A stretch of DNA of 64,000 bases from Schizosaccharomyces osmophilus (taxonomy: Eukaryota; Ascomycota; Schizosaccharomycetes; Schizosaccharomycetales; Schizosaccharomycetaceae): NCBI RefSeq assembly GCF_027921745.1, contig NC_079240.1:2225001-2289000 (forward strand), read 5' to 3'. The notes under the pieces are model-generated. The model saw nothing but the letters and a program-made list of their open reading frames with translations. It made no database searches and was not told where the DNA came from. Below are positions 43,351-53,899 of this stretch, piece after piece. Numbering within the stretch: the stretch's first letter is position 1; each line of letters begins with the position of its first letter. The translations under genes were made by a program, and so were the position numbers.

Positions 43351-44177
43351 GAATTCAGTGTTAGCTAGCAGTGATACTCTACAGCAGATCAATCCTTTTG
43401 GACTTTCATTTGCTCTTTTAGCTGGTCTCGATGAATTTATATTGAATTGACCGTGGTGATTGGTCTTTTCTACGGGTTGCTTTTACCAAGAAGCTTAATA
43501 AAACAAATGTTCTATGTAATATAGACCTTACTTTAAATAGACACTGTCTTACTCCCTGTCTCTGGTTGGATCAAGGAATTGTGGACACGTTTCCATATCC
43601 GACAAATGCATAGTACAGTGTTTTCAGAATTCAGATGAAGACGAAGAAAACAAACAAGTTATGATAAACCATCCATCTTCTACGAACTCCTTGATATCTT
43701 TTTCTCGACGACAAACAGATGGCGATTCCCAGCTTAAGGCTTTTTTTATAAGCATCCATCGCTTCATATCTCACATCGAATGCACTGGACTAAAAACAGT
43801 TCTAAGGAATATGATTTCCGGATGAAATGGGAATAACCAATCGAATGCAATTTCATGTCTTTGCATATTTGCCCTGCTACCTGGTCATCACTCCCATGGC
43901 ATCACCAGTCCTTCCAAAAATTGACTTTTCCCTACTCGATCCGGAGGCTTGTCTGTCTAGAATGCTTCTGGAAACTCGGCATTCTCTGTGTTCAACAGCT
44001 CGAAACAACCAATTTCGTTTCTTTTTTTTGCATCGAAATCTGCCATTCTTGCTTCCATAAAAAACCATACATAACGAGTTAGAACGTATTGCTTAATAAA
44101 CGCTCTACAACATTACCTAATATGGTTCGTTTGCTGACATACAATGTGTCTGGCCATACCATCTGGCAAAGAAAAAA

Positions 44178-44185
44178 TGACGTCA
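44178..44185. promoter_or_regulatory. CRE/ATF site upstream of srx1
   Basis: The perfect palindrome TGACGTCA lies 165 bp upstream of the sulfiredoxin start codon. It is the binding site of the stress-activated Atf1-Pcr1 factor in fission yeast, in keeping with known peroxide induction of srx1. Confidence 0.7.
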
Positions 44186-44292
44186 CTGTACTTCTTAAAG
44201 GGAGTTAAAAGGCTTCGGATTTCATCCCCACATTTCTACGACAGATAATAGAACCATCTGATAATTTAGCGTTGATCCGTTAGAAGTCACAA

Positions 44293-44304
44293 GTAAACAA
44301 ACAA
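44293..44304 (+). promoter_or_regulatory. FLEX-like forkhead site upstream of srx1
   Basis: GTAAACAAACAA lies 46 bp upstream of the srx1 ATG and matches 12 bases of the FLEX consensus. The next base is T rather than A or C. Function is inferred only. Confidence 0.3.
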
Positions 44305-44349
44305 TACCTTGCTTTCAATAAAAGCATATACGAAAGAAAACCGATTAGC

Positions 44350-44721
44350 ATGAGCTCTGTTCAAACCGCCACAAACGACAACATTGTCTATCTCGACATG
44401 TCAGAAATTATACGCCCTATCCCTCCTGTTCTGGATTTTGATAAAGTCAACAGTATGAGGAATACAATGGAAGGAGGTGCTCCTCCTTCATCTTGCAGTT
44501 TCAGTCCTGGCGACCTCGGGAAAGGTGAACTTCCTCCTGTTGATGTATTGACCTTTAAGAAAAGTGGTAAAACGTATTACTTTGCTTTTGGTGGATGCCA
44601 TCGTCTACGCGCTCATGATGAGTCTGGAAAGCAAAAGGTTCGTTGTAAATTGGTCAATTGCTCTCCTAATACTCTGCGTTTGTACTTGGGTGCTACTGCA
44701 AACAAATATCTGGATAACTAA
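44350..44721 (+). CDS. srx1: Sulfiredoxin
   Basis: This ATP-dependent reductase repairs the sulphinic form of 2-Cys peroxiredoxin (Tpx1) after peroxide stress. The single exon of 123 aa is of family length. The catalytic Cys is in the invariant FGGCHR motif (Cys83), preceded by a KSGKTYYFAF strand. The N-terminal YLDMSEIIRPIPPVLDFDKV is the conserved family start. An extra Cys lies in PSSCSFSPG near 49. The CRE site 165 bp upstream suggests Sty1-Atf1 control. Confidence 0.96.
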   Translation: MSSVQTATNDNIVYLDMSEIIRPIPPVLDFDKVNSMRNTMEGGAPPSSCSFSPGDLGKGELPPVDVLTFKKSGKTYYFAFGGCHRLRAHDESGKQKVRCKLVNCSPNTLRLYLGATANKYLDN

Positions 44722-45400
44722 AGCGAATGCAAACTAAAATGATAACTATTGTATTGGTACTACTCGATTTACCACCCATTGCATTGATTTTTTTTGTTCT
44801 TCGTTATGAGAAAAAGTAATGAAAATAAAGAAAATAAAGATGCCAAAGCCTAGTTTTTTGATTCCCAGAACTCGTTAATATTTTGAAAAGTTTGTTTGAT
44901 CTTGATACCGCCAAGGCTGTGTCTGTTGCAGGATTTTTGGTTTATGTTTTAATAGTAATTTATATACAGATAGAAGTATATTATCATACTTTGTAATCAA
45001 CCTCTTATTTATACGAGATAAACCAAGTCGTAGGCACTTAAGCGGTTTGTAAAAATGAGTAATGATCGAAAGAGAAAAGCGGCATGACCGTTGCATTCTG
45101 CCTTCTTAATTTGTATGCACCTATGTTTCATTAATTATTACTTTTGGTATTATATTGTTTGTCATTTCGATGATTAGCAATGTTTTGGCAATACTCAGCC
45201 AAATTTCAAGTGCAGGCAAACGAAGCTATACATATGTATTGTAGTCTCATTCGAAAAGGGATAGAATTCATTAAGAAAAGATATATAAGTTAAATCATTC
45301 ATTAAATTTACAAAAAAAGCCTTAATTAAATCACATTCAACGAAGTTTAAAGATAGTGAGCCGAAACCTTTCATAAATAGATTCATATTTTGTCATTTTC
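44722..45400. other. Intergenic between convergent srx1 and mph1
   Basis: This is about 680 bp of AT-rich shared 3' flank. No supported gene, tRNA or repeat is seen. Confidence 0.5.
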
Positions 45401-47431
45401 CTAGCGAGGCATCTTTTGCAGATTACTTATACAATCGTACGCCATGTTATCGATGAGTTCCTTGGGTAAAGACTTTCGTTTGCTAAGTTCTATAGATCTT
45501 TCGATAATCATGGACAGCTGAGAGGCTGACATTGCCGTCGTAAGCTTTGAATAAGTATTGGAATCAGGCGAAGAAAAGGAACTCCGTTGCGGATTGTGTG
45601 AAGGGAAAGAAGGGACAGGGTTTAAGAACGGATGCATTAGTAGTTCCGGAATTGTTAACCTTTTTTTCTGGTCTCGTTGCAAACATCGTTTCATAACGTC
45701 CATTAGGTCGGGTCCAACTACCACCCCATGTGGATGCACATTATGAGGAGTTTCATAGTTTGCGGATGGAGGGACGGCAATTTCAGGGAATTGTATTTGA
45801 TGGCGCTCGTCAGGAATTGCTGCTATTGCTTGTATCATTTTTAAATGAGCAAAGGGCGCTCTTCCATACACCATTTGATAAAGAATACAGCCCAAGCTCC
45901 AAACGTCACTCGGCCTTCCCAGCTTTACTAATTTCACGCCTAGATCTGTATTTGCATTCATGTCAGTCAACGCTTCTGGTGCCATATAATTGATAGTTCC
46001 GATATGCGAATCTCGATGAATGTTGGTAGTATCATTCCCTATCGCTTTTGCAATTCCGAAATCGATAAGTTTTAGACTTCCTTCAACCAAAAGAAAATTA
46101 GCTGGTTTCAGGTCTGAATGAACAATATTTTGCTCATGGACGATTTGGACAGCCTGCAGCATTTGTTCCCAGTACATCCGTATAAAATTAAGATTAATTG
46201 GCTTCGTTGCATATTTATTAAGGAGCCTAGCCAGGTCAGTCTCCCCGTATTCCATTACCATATTTAATTGCCCAATAGAATTGTTTGCTTCGGCAGCATA
46301 CAATTTTACTATCCGATCATTCCCCGATAACTTTCTTAAGAGAGCAATTTCGTTTTTGTAACCCTGAACAGTCGAAAAATCAGCTTGTAAAAAGCTAACT
46401 TCCTTAAGAGCATATAGCCGACCATTTTCGGGTGAATATATTCGAAACACTGTGCTACTGCCACCTTTACCCACTATGCCTAACTTAATAAAGGGCAAGT
46501 TAGCAACCGTCGCTACATCCTGGAGAAATTTAGGAACGCCATTGATGTGAGACTGATCAACCAGGGAATTCATTTTTGGAGGAGGGCCATGTAATTGCTG
46601 TTGCTGATGAACATAATGATTTTCCTGCAAAGGCACAGAAGGCGCTTTCATTGTCGAGCTATTATCAGATGCAAGTTCCTTCAAGCGCGGCTTTACAAAT
46701 AAAGATTCTTCAAAATTAGCAGGGTTAACCTCAGCACGCATAGGAACATCCTGTGCATTAGGTAGTGAGGCTGCTTGGATATCAGGTAGGAAATTAGGCG
46801 TTTGAGAAGGAAGCGCAAATGGTGAAGTAGTTGAATTCTCAGAGGATTTCATTTCAACATCATTTTCGTAGTCATCTTCAATGTTATGATTTATAGGTTT
46901 CATTCCTGAGGGAATCTTAACATCCGAGGATAGCGTGTACTCAGCGCGTTTTGGTGGTCCCAAACCTATCCGGCCAATTCGACGCCAACGGGAGACCGAA
47001 AGCGACCCGGGAGTCTTGTTGTGTGTTTTTGACATAGAATCGGTATCTTGTGTTTCCATTGATTGCATACGCGTGGAGTTTTGAGCGGGCATAGGGGTAA
47101 CTACGTGCTCATGTGAACGAATGGGTTGGATAGCAGGAGATTTTACCTCTTTATTAGGAAGTGTTCCATGCGAAGCTATAATAAAAGGTTCTGATTCCTT
47201 AGGGCGAGCCTGAAAGGCTTTTTCTGCTGTGTTTGCATCACTGGACCTTCTATGCAAATGATCGCTGATGACTGTCCCATCAGAATGTGTGCTTTTTGAT
47301 GAGAATGTGTCATTCTTAAGTGAAAGGTCCTGATCCTCTGAATCCTCAAGAAATGAAAGCGATTCTTCGTCAAACGAGGAGTCTGAAACTAAGTCCGCAA
47401 TATTGTTCACAAGTGGATCACGGTTAGACAT
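45401..47431 (-). CDS. mph1: Spindle checkpoint kinase Mps1 homologue
   Basis: This is the dual-specificity kinase that starts the spindle assembly checkpoint at kinetochores by phosphorylating the KNL1 homologue and Mad factors. The single exon is 676 aa. The first ~300 residues are disordered and Ser/Thr-rich with an acidic start (DEESLSFLEDSEDQ). The kinase domain spans about 317-610. It has the glycine loop GIVGKGGSSTVFRI, YALKEVSF, the catalytic loop HSDLKPANFLLVEG, DFGIAKAIGND, and the Mps1-type activation segment IGTINYMAPEALTD. A PFLNPVP motif follows the domain. Length and position match S. pombe mph1. It appears to be the last gene of conserved order in the window. Confidence 0.95.
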   Translation of the reverse strand: MSNRDPLVNNIADLVSDSSFDEESLSFLEDSEDQDLSLKNDTFSSKSTHSDGTVISDHLHRRSSDANTAEKAFQARPKESEPFIIASHGTLPNKEVKSPAIQPIRSHEHVVTPMPAQNSTRMQSMETQDTDSMSKTHNKTPGSLSVSRWRRIGRIGLGPPKRAEYTLSSDVKIPSGMKPINHNIEDDYENDVEMKSSENSTTSPFALPSQTPNFLPDIQAASLPNAQDVPMRAEVNPANFEESLFVKPRLKELASDNSSTMKAPSVPLQENHYVHQQQQLHGPPPKMNSLVDQSHINGVPKFLQDVATVANLPFIKLGIVGKGGSSTVFRIYSPENGRLYALKEVSFLQADFSTVQGYKNEIALLRKLSGNDRIVKLYAAEANNSIGQLNMVMEYGETDLARLLNKYATKPINLNFIRMYWEQMLQAVQIVHEQNIVHSDLKPANFLLVEGSLKLIDFGIAKAIGNDTTNIHRDSHIGTINYMAPEALTDMNANTDLGVKLVKLGRPSDVWSLGCILYQMVYGRAPFAHLKMIQAIAAIPDERHQIQFPEIAVPPSANYETPHNVHPHGVVVGPDLMDVMKRCLQRDQKKRLTIPELLMHPFLNPVPSFPSHNPQRSSFSSPDSNTYSKLTTAMSASQLSMIIERSIELSKRKSLPKELIDNMAYDCISNLQKMPR

Positions 47432-48079
47432 ATACCCGATTAGCAGAAAGGAAGCATTCCAATTTTCTCGAATGGCTGCTTATATATTCACTATTACTGC
47501 GATTATAATGTTATAGCTAAATCGTTCTTGAAACATGTATCCACTAGGGAAAAACCAAGAGGATAAAGGTCCTGACAACTGTTACTTGTGATTGGAAGGT
47601 AGTCTATAGGCAATGCAGCGAATCGCCTTAAATGATGGTAGTAAAGAAAATATCATATTAATCTAAAGATGAAAGAAATGAATTGGAAAAAAAGCGAATG
47701 TAGTTGCTTTCAGTTAAGTAGGATTACTAATTTATTTCATTTCATTTAATATTCGAGTATCTCTCGATTTCGTAGCATGCAGCATACGAATAATCGGTAA
47801 GGACCAAACTGGCATGAGAAACTCCATGGGAAGGAGCTTAAAGCTAAATATCGTGAAGCCAGAGGCAGGGTTCAAAATAGCTTTTGATGTAGTTAATCAA
47901 AAATAAATAGAGAAGGCATTTGTTAAGAACGTTACTTGCGTAGTCAGTCCAACTGGTAATAAATAGAAAGAGCAAAAATGAAAGCTAAGTGAAATATCAT
48001 GAAAGACACCAAAAAAAAAAAAAAAAACAGATTATTATGGAGCCTTAATTTTTATTAAAGGGGAGGGGAAACAAAAAGA
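47432..48079. other. Upstream region of mph1
   Basis: This 648-bp region holds mph1 promoter sequence and the 3' flank of the F-box gene. It contains an A16-17 run near 48010-48026. I see no gene. Confidence 0.45.
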
Positions 48080-49279
48080 TTACCGACTGGAATGTCCTTC
48101 AGCAAGTATTTCTTCAATCCCCGATGGCCAAGACCATCCACTTTGAATAAGATTTCGACGAATTCTACGGTGATGAATATGATTCTGCTCCTGAAATTGG
48201 AAAACAAGAGATCTTGGACTCAACTGACGCCATTTGGTTTTGTGATAGCAAGTATCATTACGCTCAGGATACAGATCGGTTAAAGTAGAAATGACACGAT
48301 GTTGACGGGCAAATGCTTGCATTTGTAAATCAAAATCCAAAGACAAGCACGAAGGGCAGACGAAGGCACCACAAACCATACACCGTCTTAGGTCAATGCA
48401 ATAACGACAAAGTGGTTTGCTCCATTTTTCTGAGCAATATAAACAAGGAGGAAGTACTTTGAGCATGTACAAATCTGCAATCTCACTTTCGTGATCTGCT
48501 ATTTTACATGCATTTAAAGGGCATCGATGAGCATCGGTATTTATAGGGCGTCCATGCGTTGTGCTGATTTGATCTAATGCATTTTGAAATACAACTAAGC
48601 GATCGTGCCAGGCGCTGGTCAACCGATCGTCTTCTGTACCGTCTGGCATTAGAGGTTTTTGTAATTCTAGACCATCAATACCCATAACATGAAAGTTTTC
48701 AAGCGAGAGAACTCTGTTTTTTGTTACAGTTTGGAAAAGTTCAAGAAGGTCTAATACTGAAACCCCTTGACACCAACGTATACTAAGCGTCCGAAGGGAA
48801 GGTATATTTGATAAAATATAAGCGACTGTGGAAATTTTTATACCGGTCCCATCCAACACAATAATGTTTAGTCCTTGAAACTTTTCAAGCATAGTGCATA
48901 CAAAGGGATCCTGGATTTGTGGCCGTAAGATAGAGGGTCTTCCGTATATTTGTTTTTCATAAGTCCACAAATCATCATTTGCAACGGTAATGGTTCTTTG
49001 ATAGGGCAATTCGGTAGGACTTGCATCAGTGAATCGACATTCCTCCAGACGACATTTTTGAAGCCAATGATAAAAGTGTCGATTGACGTGCATAAGTCTG
49101 TACAAATTAAAAATGTCAAGATAGTTCACAATCAGAGACCAAATATCTCGATTTGTGAGAAACCTTTGGGAGATTCCTTGACTTATCTCGACTGGTCCCT
49201 CATGTTTCTGTATAGAAAGACCTGTCAAACTCCTCGTTGCATATTCCAGTTCTTTGTCGTAAAAAGAAGAAGATGCCAT
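48080..49279 (-). CDS. F-box-like protein with C-terminal cysteine-rich domain
   Basis: This is a 399-aa putative SCF substrate adaptor. The N-terminal region about 30-75 (NRDIWSLIVNYLDIFNLYRL then HVNRHFYHWLQK) fits an F-box. A short leucine-rich region follows (LRTLSIRWCQGVSVLDLLEL, near 170). Residues 255-310 are cysteine-rich: CPLNAC, CLYCSEKW, CRYC, CMVCGAFVCPSC, suggesting two or more zinc sites, RING- or IBR-like in spacing. The gene is outside the SPBC106-like block and I cannot name an S. pombe counterpart with confidence. Whether the Cys cluster is catalytic or structural cannot be read here. Confidence 0.7.
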   Translation of the reverse strand: MASSSFYDKELEYATRSLTGLSIQKHEGPVEISQGISQRFLTNRDIWSLIVNYLDIFNLYRLMHVNRHFYHWLQKCRLEECRFTDASPTELPYQRTITVANDDLWTYEKQIYGRPSILRPQIQDPFVCTMLEKFQGLNIIVLDGTGIKISTVAYILSNIPSLRTLSIRWCQGVSVLDLLELFQTVTKNRVLSLENFHVMGIDGLELQKPLMPDGTEDDRLTSAWHDRLVVFQNALDQISTTHGRPINTDAHRCPLNACKIADHESEIADLYMLKVLPPCLYCSEKWSKPLCRYCIDLRRCMVCGAFVCPSCLSLDFDLQMQAFARQHRVISTLTDLYPERNDTCYHKTKWRQLSPRSLVFQFQEQNHIHHRRIRRNLIQSGWSWPSGIEEILAEGHSSR

Positions 49280-51054
49280 TGATATTGGAATAAAACGAGT
49301 AAACGAGTTAGATTGTGGTTACTTGGACCTCAAGGTCAATTTCCTTTACTAGGTAGACGAAGACCAAAGCAAGTCAACTTTCTGTCAGATTAATTAAATT
49401 TTCAACTTAAAGCTTCAGTCCATAGATATCTGAATCCTTTTCTCTCCAATCTTTTAACCACTCAAATTTGGGAGGTTATTTTTAATATAGAGGTTCAGGT
49501 CGAAAAAAAAGTGTATTTCACCGATGAACAAAGGTCTCTCAAACCTCTTCTAAAAAAAAGGAAGAAAAAATTTCACTTTTTGTCAAACATGGAATGACAA
49601 AGTTTTCTAAGACTGAAATTGCTATTACAAGGGTGTTGAAGGAAGGTAGGGTATCCATATATTTCTTAAGACAGATGGACATTCCATTATTATAAACAAT
49701 TTAAAATGTTTATAATAAATTTCATATAATCTACTGATCTGGTGTTTATTCGTGTTTTAAGTAGTGAATGATGGTTTGGAAACTCGCTTTTCCTAAGTAT
49801 ACACTTGACGATTTCAGTAATTTTACTGCTGACAGTAATTCTGTATCACGCATTAACATGAAAGCAAGTCCTTTCATGTATAAACACTAAACGAGGAACA
49901 TCATGATATGCTTACATTTTGAACAACGTTTAATAGTAAGGTGTAGTAAGGCGAGCCAACAAAATCAATGACGAGTATATTTTGTTTTAAATATGAAACT
50001 CTTCCTGCTGTTGAAGTTAAATCACTTTAAGTCACAGCTACGAAACGATGAATGGTTCAACCGAAGGTGAATATCAGGTGCAATAGTCATAAGACCTGAG
50101 GTATATATATACCCATATTTTGGTTCCCATAACGGAAGAATTCATCGTTAGCTAAAAAAAAACCAAGCACAGCGTATCCGTCAATCTCAGAAGATGTGTA
50201 ACGAGCCGAAGAAGTCGCAGAGCGGTTTTATCTACTACATTCAAGCAAATGAGTATCGACAAAGAGGTAAAACCAAAAAAAAAAATAAGGTCCAAATTTA
50301 AAAAGTCATAAATTTGGTATTCAGACTTCCTTTTGGTAAACTTAGGACAGTGATAGTAACTGTAGAACTTGAAGTAAATACGATTCGATATCAAAAACTC
50401 GCATTTTGCTATAAATAAACATTATATCGACAACTTTCAACTTGTAATCGTGATCAAGTTTTCGAGAAGATAGCAATCATTATTTTTCTTAGTACCCAGA
50501 GTACATATACAAAGAGAAAATCTGGAAGACAAAGAAGAAATTAATCTATTTTAGCACATAAAGAATATCTCGCGGCATGATACGAAACATTAGCAGGAAA
50601 AGCGCAAAGCTGGTTAAATAAGTAGAGTAAGACGATAAACAGAGGAAGGAAATAGATTCCATAATTTTAGGGTTGGATGGAAAGAATTAGAAAGGATGGA
50701 AGTCATTCTAAATCTAGGATGAGGAACAAAAAGGGAGATAGAGCAAATACCATTCAAGACGATCTTGCGTTTATCCATATGGAATTAAGTGGAACTTTCC
50801 GGTATAACAATGCGGTAAAAAAAGAGAAGAAACGGTTAAACGATAACGATACAAAACATAATTTTGAATTGAAATGAAATGAAATGAAAAAGAAAACTCA
50901 TTCGCACCTTTCTCATAATCGCTCTAGGTCAAGAGAAGGACACACACGCAAGGTAGCGTTGAGCATACATCTTCTGATGTAGACAATAAGCTCAATAAAA
51001 TTTTGTTTTGCTTGATAAACGATGGAACGGGCCAACATAAAGGGGAATAGTACT
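49280..51054. other. Long intergenic region
   Basis: The 1.8 kb between the F-box gene start and the WBP2-like gene stop carry no supported CDS. An inverted repeat lies at 49687-49718. Short frames near 50152-50394 (minus) and 50677-50877 (plus) are not recognised. A non-coding RNA is possible but nothing specific supports it. Confidence 0.4.
49687..49718. repeat. Perfect 12-bp inverted repeat, 8-base loop
   Basis: TTATTATAAACA (49687-49698) is the exact reverse complement of TGTTTATAATAA (49707-49718). Each arm holds an ATAAACA forkhead core, so this could be a paired forkhead site. It could equally be an AT-rich hairpin. Confidence 0.6.
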
Positions 51055-51740
51055 TTATACCTGGTTAGTTGCTTCATCATAGTGGGGAGGTTGATCTTGG
51101 CTAGAACTTGGACGATGGTAAGGAGGTAAGAGATCTAAGTGTTGGACACGTGAAGCACTATCGACTTCCTGATACCTTTGGATTAGTCGATTCCAACATT
51201 CAACAAAATGAAAAATTCCACCTTCATTAAACTGAAGCTTGACCTATAGAAATTAAGATGTTAATAAAGCTATAATTATAACGCGTTTTATTACCTCTGC
51301 TTCAGAAGGAATTCCGCCATTTTTGACTGGCGTTGCTACGCCCGAATAGTAATTAGCACCAAAAAATGCTAAGAAAAACGAAGTTAGCATCGCAAAGGAA
51401 AAGTAGACTTGAATATCATACGTTGATTTAACTTTGTATCTTTGAAATTGCCGATTGGTACTTGAAAATCAGAAAACGTGTTATTCTCTTCTTCAGTAAT
51501 GTATATGATCTGAAGCGAAGCATTAGCAAAAATCATTACAAGACTTGTTTCATCAATAAATCATACTCGTTGGTTTGTAAGATACATGCATCCTTGCGTA
51601 GAGGCCCAAGATTTCGAAGAAGGAGGATTGCACATAAGAGAAAGCGCAATTCCATCATAGCGAGCAAAAATACATTCGTTTTCAAGAAGGAATGGTTCTT
51701 TTAAAGAACCTTCTTTATATGTGACCCAGTTTATACTCAT
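51055..51740 (-). CDS. WBP2-family (GRAM-like) protein with PPxY motif
   Basis: This four-exon gene is easy to miss because each exon is short: 51567-51740, 51422-51509, 51295-51368 and 51055-51243. All three introns have GTATGA or GTAATA donors and CAG/TAG acceptors, and every junction is in phase. The product is 174 aa. The GRAM-like core runs from MSINWVTYKEGSL through GCMYLTNQR|IIYITEEE and VPIGNFKDTKLNQ|PFFGANYY to EVKLQFNEGGIFHF, the hallmark string of WW-domain-binding protein 2. The tail has LPPYH and PPHYD, which are PPxY or PPxY-like WW ligands. S. pombe has a stress-induced member (SPAC29B12.11c as recalled). A role as adaptor for HECT/WW proteins is inferred. Confidence 0.88.
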
Positions 51741-53203
51741 ATTTTGTGACGTGCTCTTCAATATGTGTTAGGTTCTTTGCAAGTCGTCTCATCTCTTGCT
51801 TGCCCTGTCTCAATTATAGGTAACGATTATAGGTAACAATAGCGATCTAGTCTGGAGTAGTGGAAAATTCGATGGTGGACCAAGGAAGGGAAACAAGCGA
51901 GTTAGATAAGAATAAGCGTGTGTATGGGAGTGGATCCAATGTCCAAGCTCTTCCTTCATGTAGATCGTGGTATAATGGTGCAATAAAATGCGTGGTGGTT
52001 CGTGTAGACTGTAAAATCCATCCACGAGAGAAGTCTTCCATGCTGCAAGCGTTTGATTTTTCGCTCGAGCAGAAATTGTCGTTCATTTATGTCCCTGTAC
52101 TGAACCGATTGCTACTGTCGATTAGTACGTTCACAAAAGAGTCGGACAGGTTTCCCATTCCATTCCAAGGTCAGTCTTCTGTTTGTAAACAATCCACTGA
52201 CGCATAAAGTCGACATCTTCTTGAGGCGACAAAATTATAATCATACCTCGTTTGCATTATCTATTCTGTAACAACTTCCATTAAAACAATGTTTTTTGAC
52301 GTGAGTCCCTTTGTGGAAATACTTTGGTTGCTATCGTAAGAGTAACGAGTCTTTACGCTGCCATGCATTGTCAGGATGATATTGGTATTTTCTGTCTGCT
52401 TTGCAGCACGCACGGTTGTTGCTTTTCCTAGTGCTACGCCGGACTATGTATGGTAAACATAGATGTGCTTTGCTTCAAGCTATAGTTGGTACCATATGAA
52501 AGACGTGAAGCTGGTTGGGCTTGAGAAAAAAAGCAGTATGGGATTCGCGCTAACGTTCCGGTGACTGGAAATCCTACTGTAGTAGGAGCATTTTTTAGGC
52601 TCGAAAAGGAGATGGTAAAAAGAAAAAATAAGCTGTATAATGGACATGTGATTTTAGAGATTCTGGTAAAGATTGGTTTATCAATCAATTTCGTTTCATA
52701 TGTCAATTGTGCTATAAAAATCCAACATGCGAATGGGAGGGAGATGAACAAAAACACATTATCCGAACATGATCATACTGAATTCTAAAAAAATAAAAAA
52801 AACAATAAAAAAGAACTTCTCATTATGTAAAACATCGAAATTAAACCTGTACAGTTTACCTCTTCTTCGTCCAAGAGGTTTCCATTGAAATAAATAAACA
52901 AACTATTTTCGCATTCATAATGAACAGCGTCATGTATAAGCAATATCATCCCCAGCCATGTTGTTAAATAAAGTTTACAGTATAGCCGAAGTTACAACTC
53001 GGACGGCATGGCCCTATTCTATTTCGTCATCTTTTCGATCAAGTACCGACAAACACCCGTATATAAATTTGTGGGTTGTCTTTCTACTTCCTTTCCCATT
53101 CCACCTTTTTTGCTGTTCGGTAGGATCACGTTGAAGTTTCCAACTAATTCGTTATATAAGCACAAATCGTTGTTTATTGTTTCTACTTTAGTTTTTTGGA
53201 AAA
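51741..53203. other. Intergenic region upstream of the secreted-protein gene
   Basis: This 1.46-kb region contains overlapping frames at 51847-52207 without recognised content. A 26-codon frame at 52376-52456 reads MILVFSVCFAARTVVAFPSA, resembling a signal-peptide exon that ends at a possible donor GTATGG (52448). I could not find a convincing second exon. A TATATAAG element lies at 53153-53160, about 45 bp before the secreted-protein ATG. Confidence 0.35.
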
Positions 53204-53518
53204 ATGAAGTTTTTCAGCGTCGTATTTTTTGCCGTTATGGCTTTCATCGGTATTACCTTTGCTTCTCCAGTGCTAGAAATGCAGGCTTTTGACGACATCC
53301 ACTGCAAGGGTAGCAAAAGCTATGCGATTTCTTTGAACGACTGCCAAAGGTTCCGTAATGTTGCTTCCATCAAGTCCTATGCCAACCGTGGTGTTTGCAC
53401 TGCCTACGTCTACACCTCCGATGATTGTTCTGGTGAACCGATCTTGAGCCAAAACATCCAAGGTGGCTGTAACAATTTGGATATTTCCTTTTCCGGCTCT
53501 TGGCAATTCCAATGCTAA
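53204..53518 (+). CDS. Small secreted six-cysteine protein, beta/gamma-crystallin-like
   Basis: This 104-aa protein begins with a clear signal peptide, MKFFSVVFFAVMAFIGITFA, with a likely cut after FAS or nearby. The mature part of about 84 aa has six Cys (HCKG, NDCQ, GVCT, DDCSG, GGCNN, final FQC), consistent with three disulphides. The pattern DIHCKGSKSYAISLNDC and TSDDCSGEPI...GGCNNL recalls single-domain beta/gamma-crystallin folds found in some secreted fungal proteins. This is inferred from the pattern only. TATATAAG upstream and codons rich in TCC, AAC and GGT suggest strong expression. It is followed by two tRNA genes. No S. pombe counterpart comes to mind, so lineage restriction is possible. 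Confidence 0.7.
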   Translation: MKFFSVVFFAVMAFIGITFASPVLEMQAFDDIHCKGSKSYAISLNDCQRFRNVASIKSYANRGVCTAYVYTSDDCSGEPILSQNIQGGCNNLDISFSGSWQFQC

Positions 53519-53899
53519 GTCAGTCGTTGGAAACACCATGGGTAATGAGGGTCATTGAACGGGACTCGTCACAGCGTCTTTCTTCAGTTCTATCTGACTT
53601 TTTCATATTAATACATTGATCTATATTTCAACACCATTACCTTATTGTCGCTTTAAAGTAATAGCATGACTGGATCGTAGTATTGTATTTGGCTTACTTT
53701 GACCGAAAGGAAAACAAACAAACAAAAAACAGAGGAATGCGAGAGCTTTCTAGACGTAAGAAGAAGAAACGAGTTGTTTTTCATGGTTCATTCAAATTAT
53801 ATGTAATCAAATGCATGCTTTCCGTTTTTGCGAATCTATTCATGAAATTTTCGTTCCAACGCTGATATTACAGTAATATTAGCATCAAATATAACGACT
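53519..53899. other. Intergenic before tRNA-Gly
   Basis: This is the 3' flank of the secreted-protein gene and upstream DNA of tRNA-Gly. No feature is seen beyond AT-rich sequence. Confidence 0.45.

Larger units (their letters stand above)
42858..44349. other. Long divergent promoter DUF1776 / srx1
   Basis: This 1.5-kb region holds a purine microsatellite (43303-43350), a perfect CRE/ATF palindrome (44178-44185) and a FLEX-like site (44293-44304). Frames up to 78 codons around 43827-44082 overlap each other and lack supportable content. Confidence 0.45.

Noticed and set aside
43241-43450. Arg/Glu-rich frame over the GA microsatellite
   Set aside because: Its composition is explained entirely by the (GA)n repeat.
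51860-52207. 115-codon plus-strand frame (MENSMVDQGRE start)
   Set aside because: It overlaps equally long frames on the other strand, shows no recognisable domain, and lies in the likely promoter of the WBP2-like gene.
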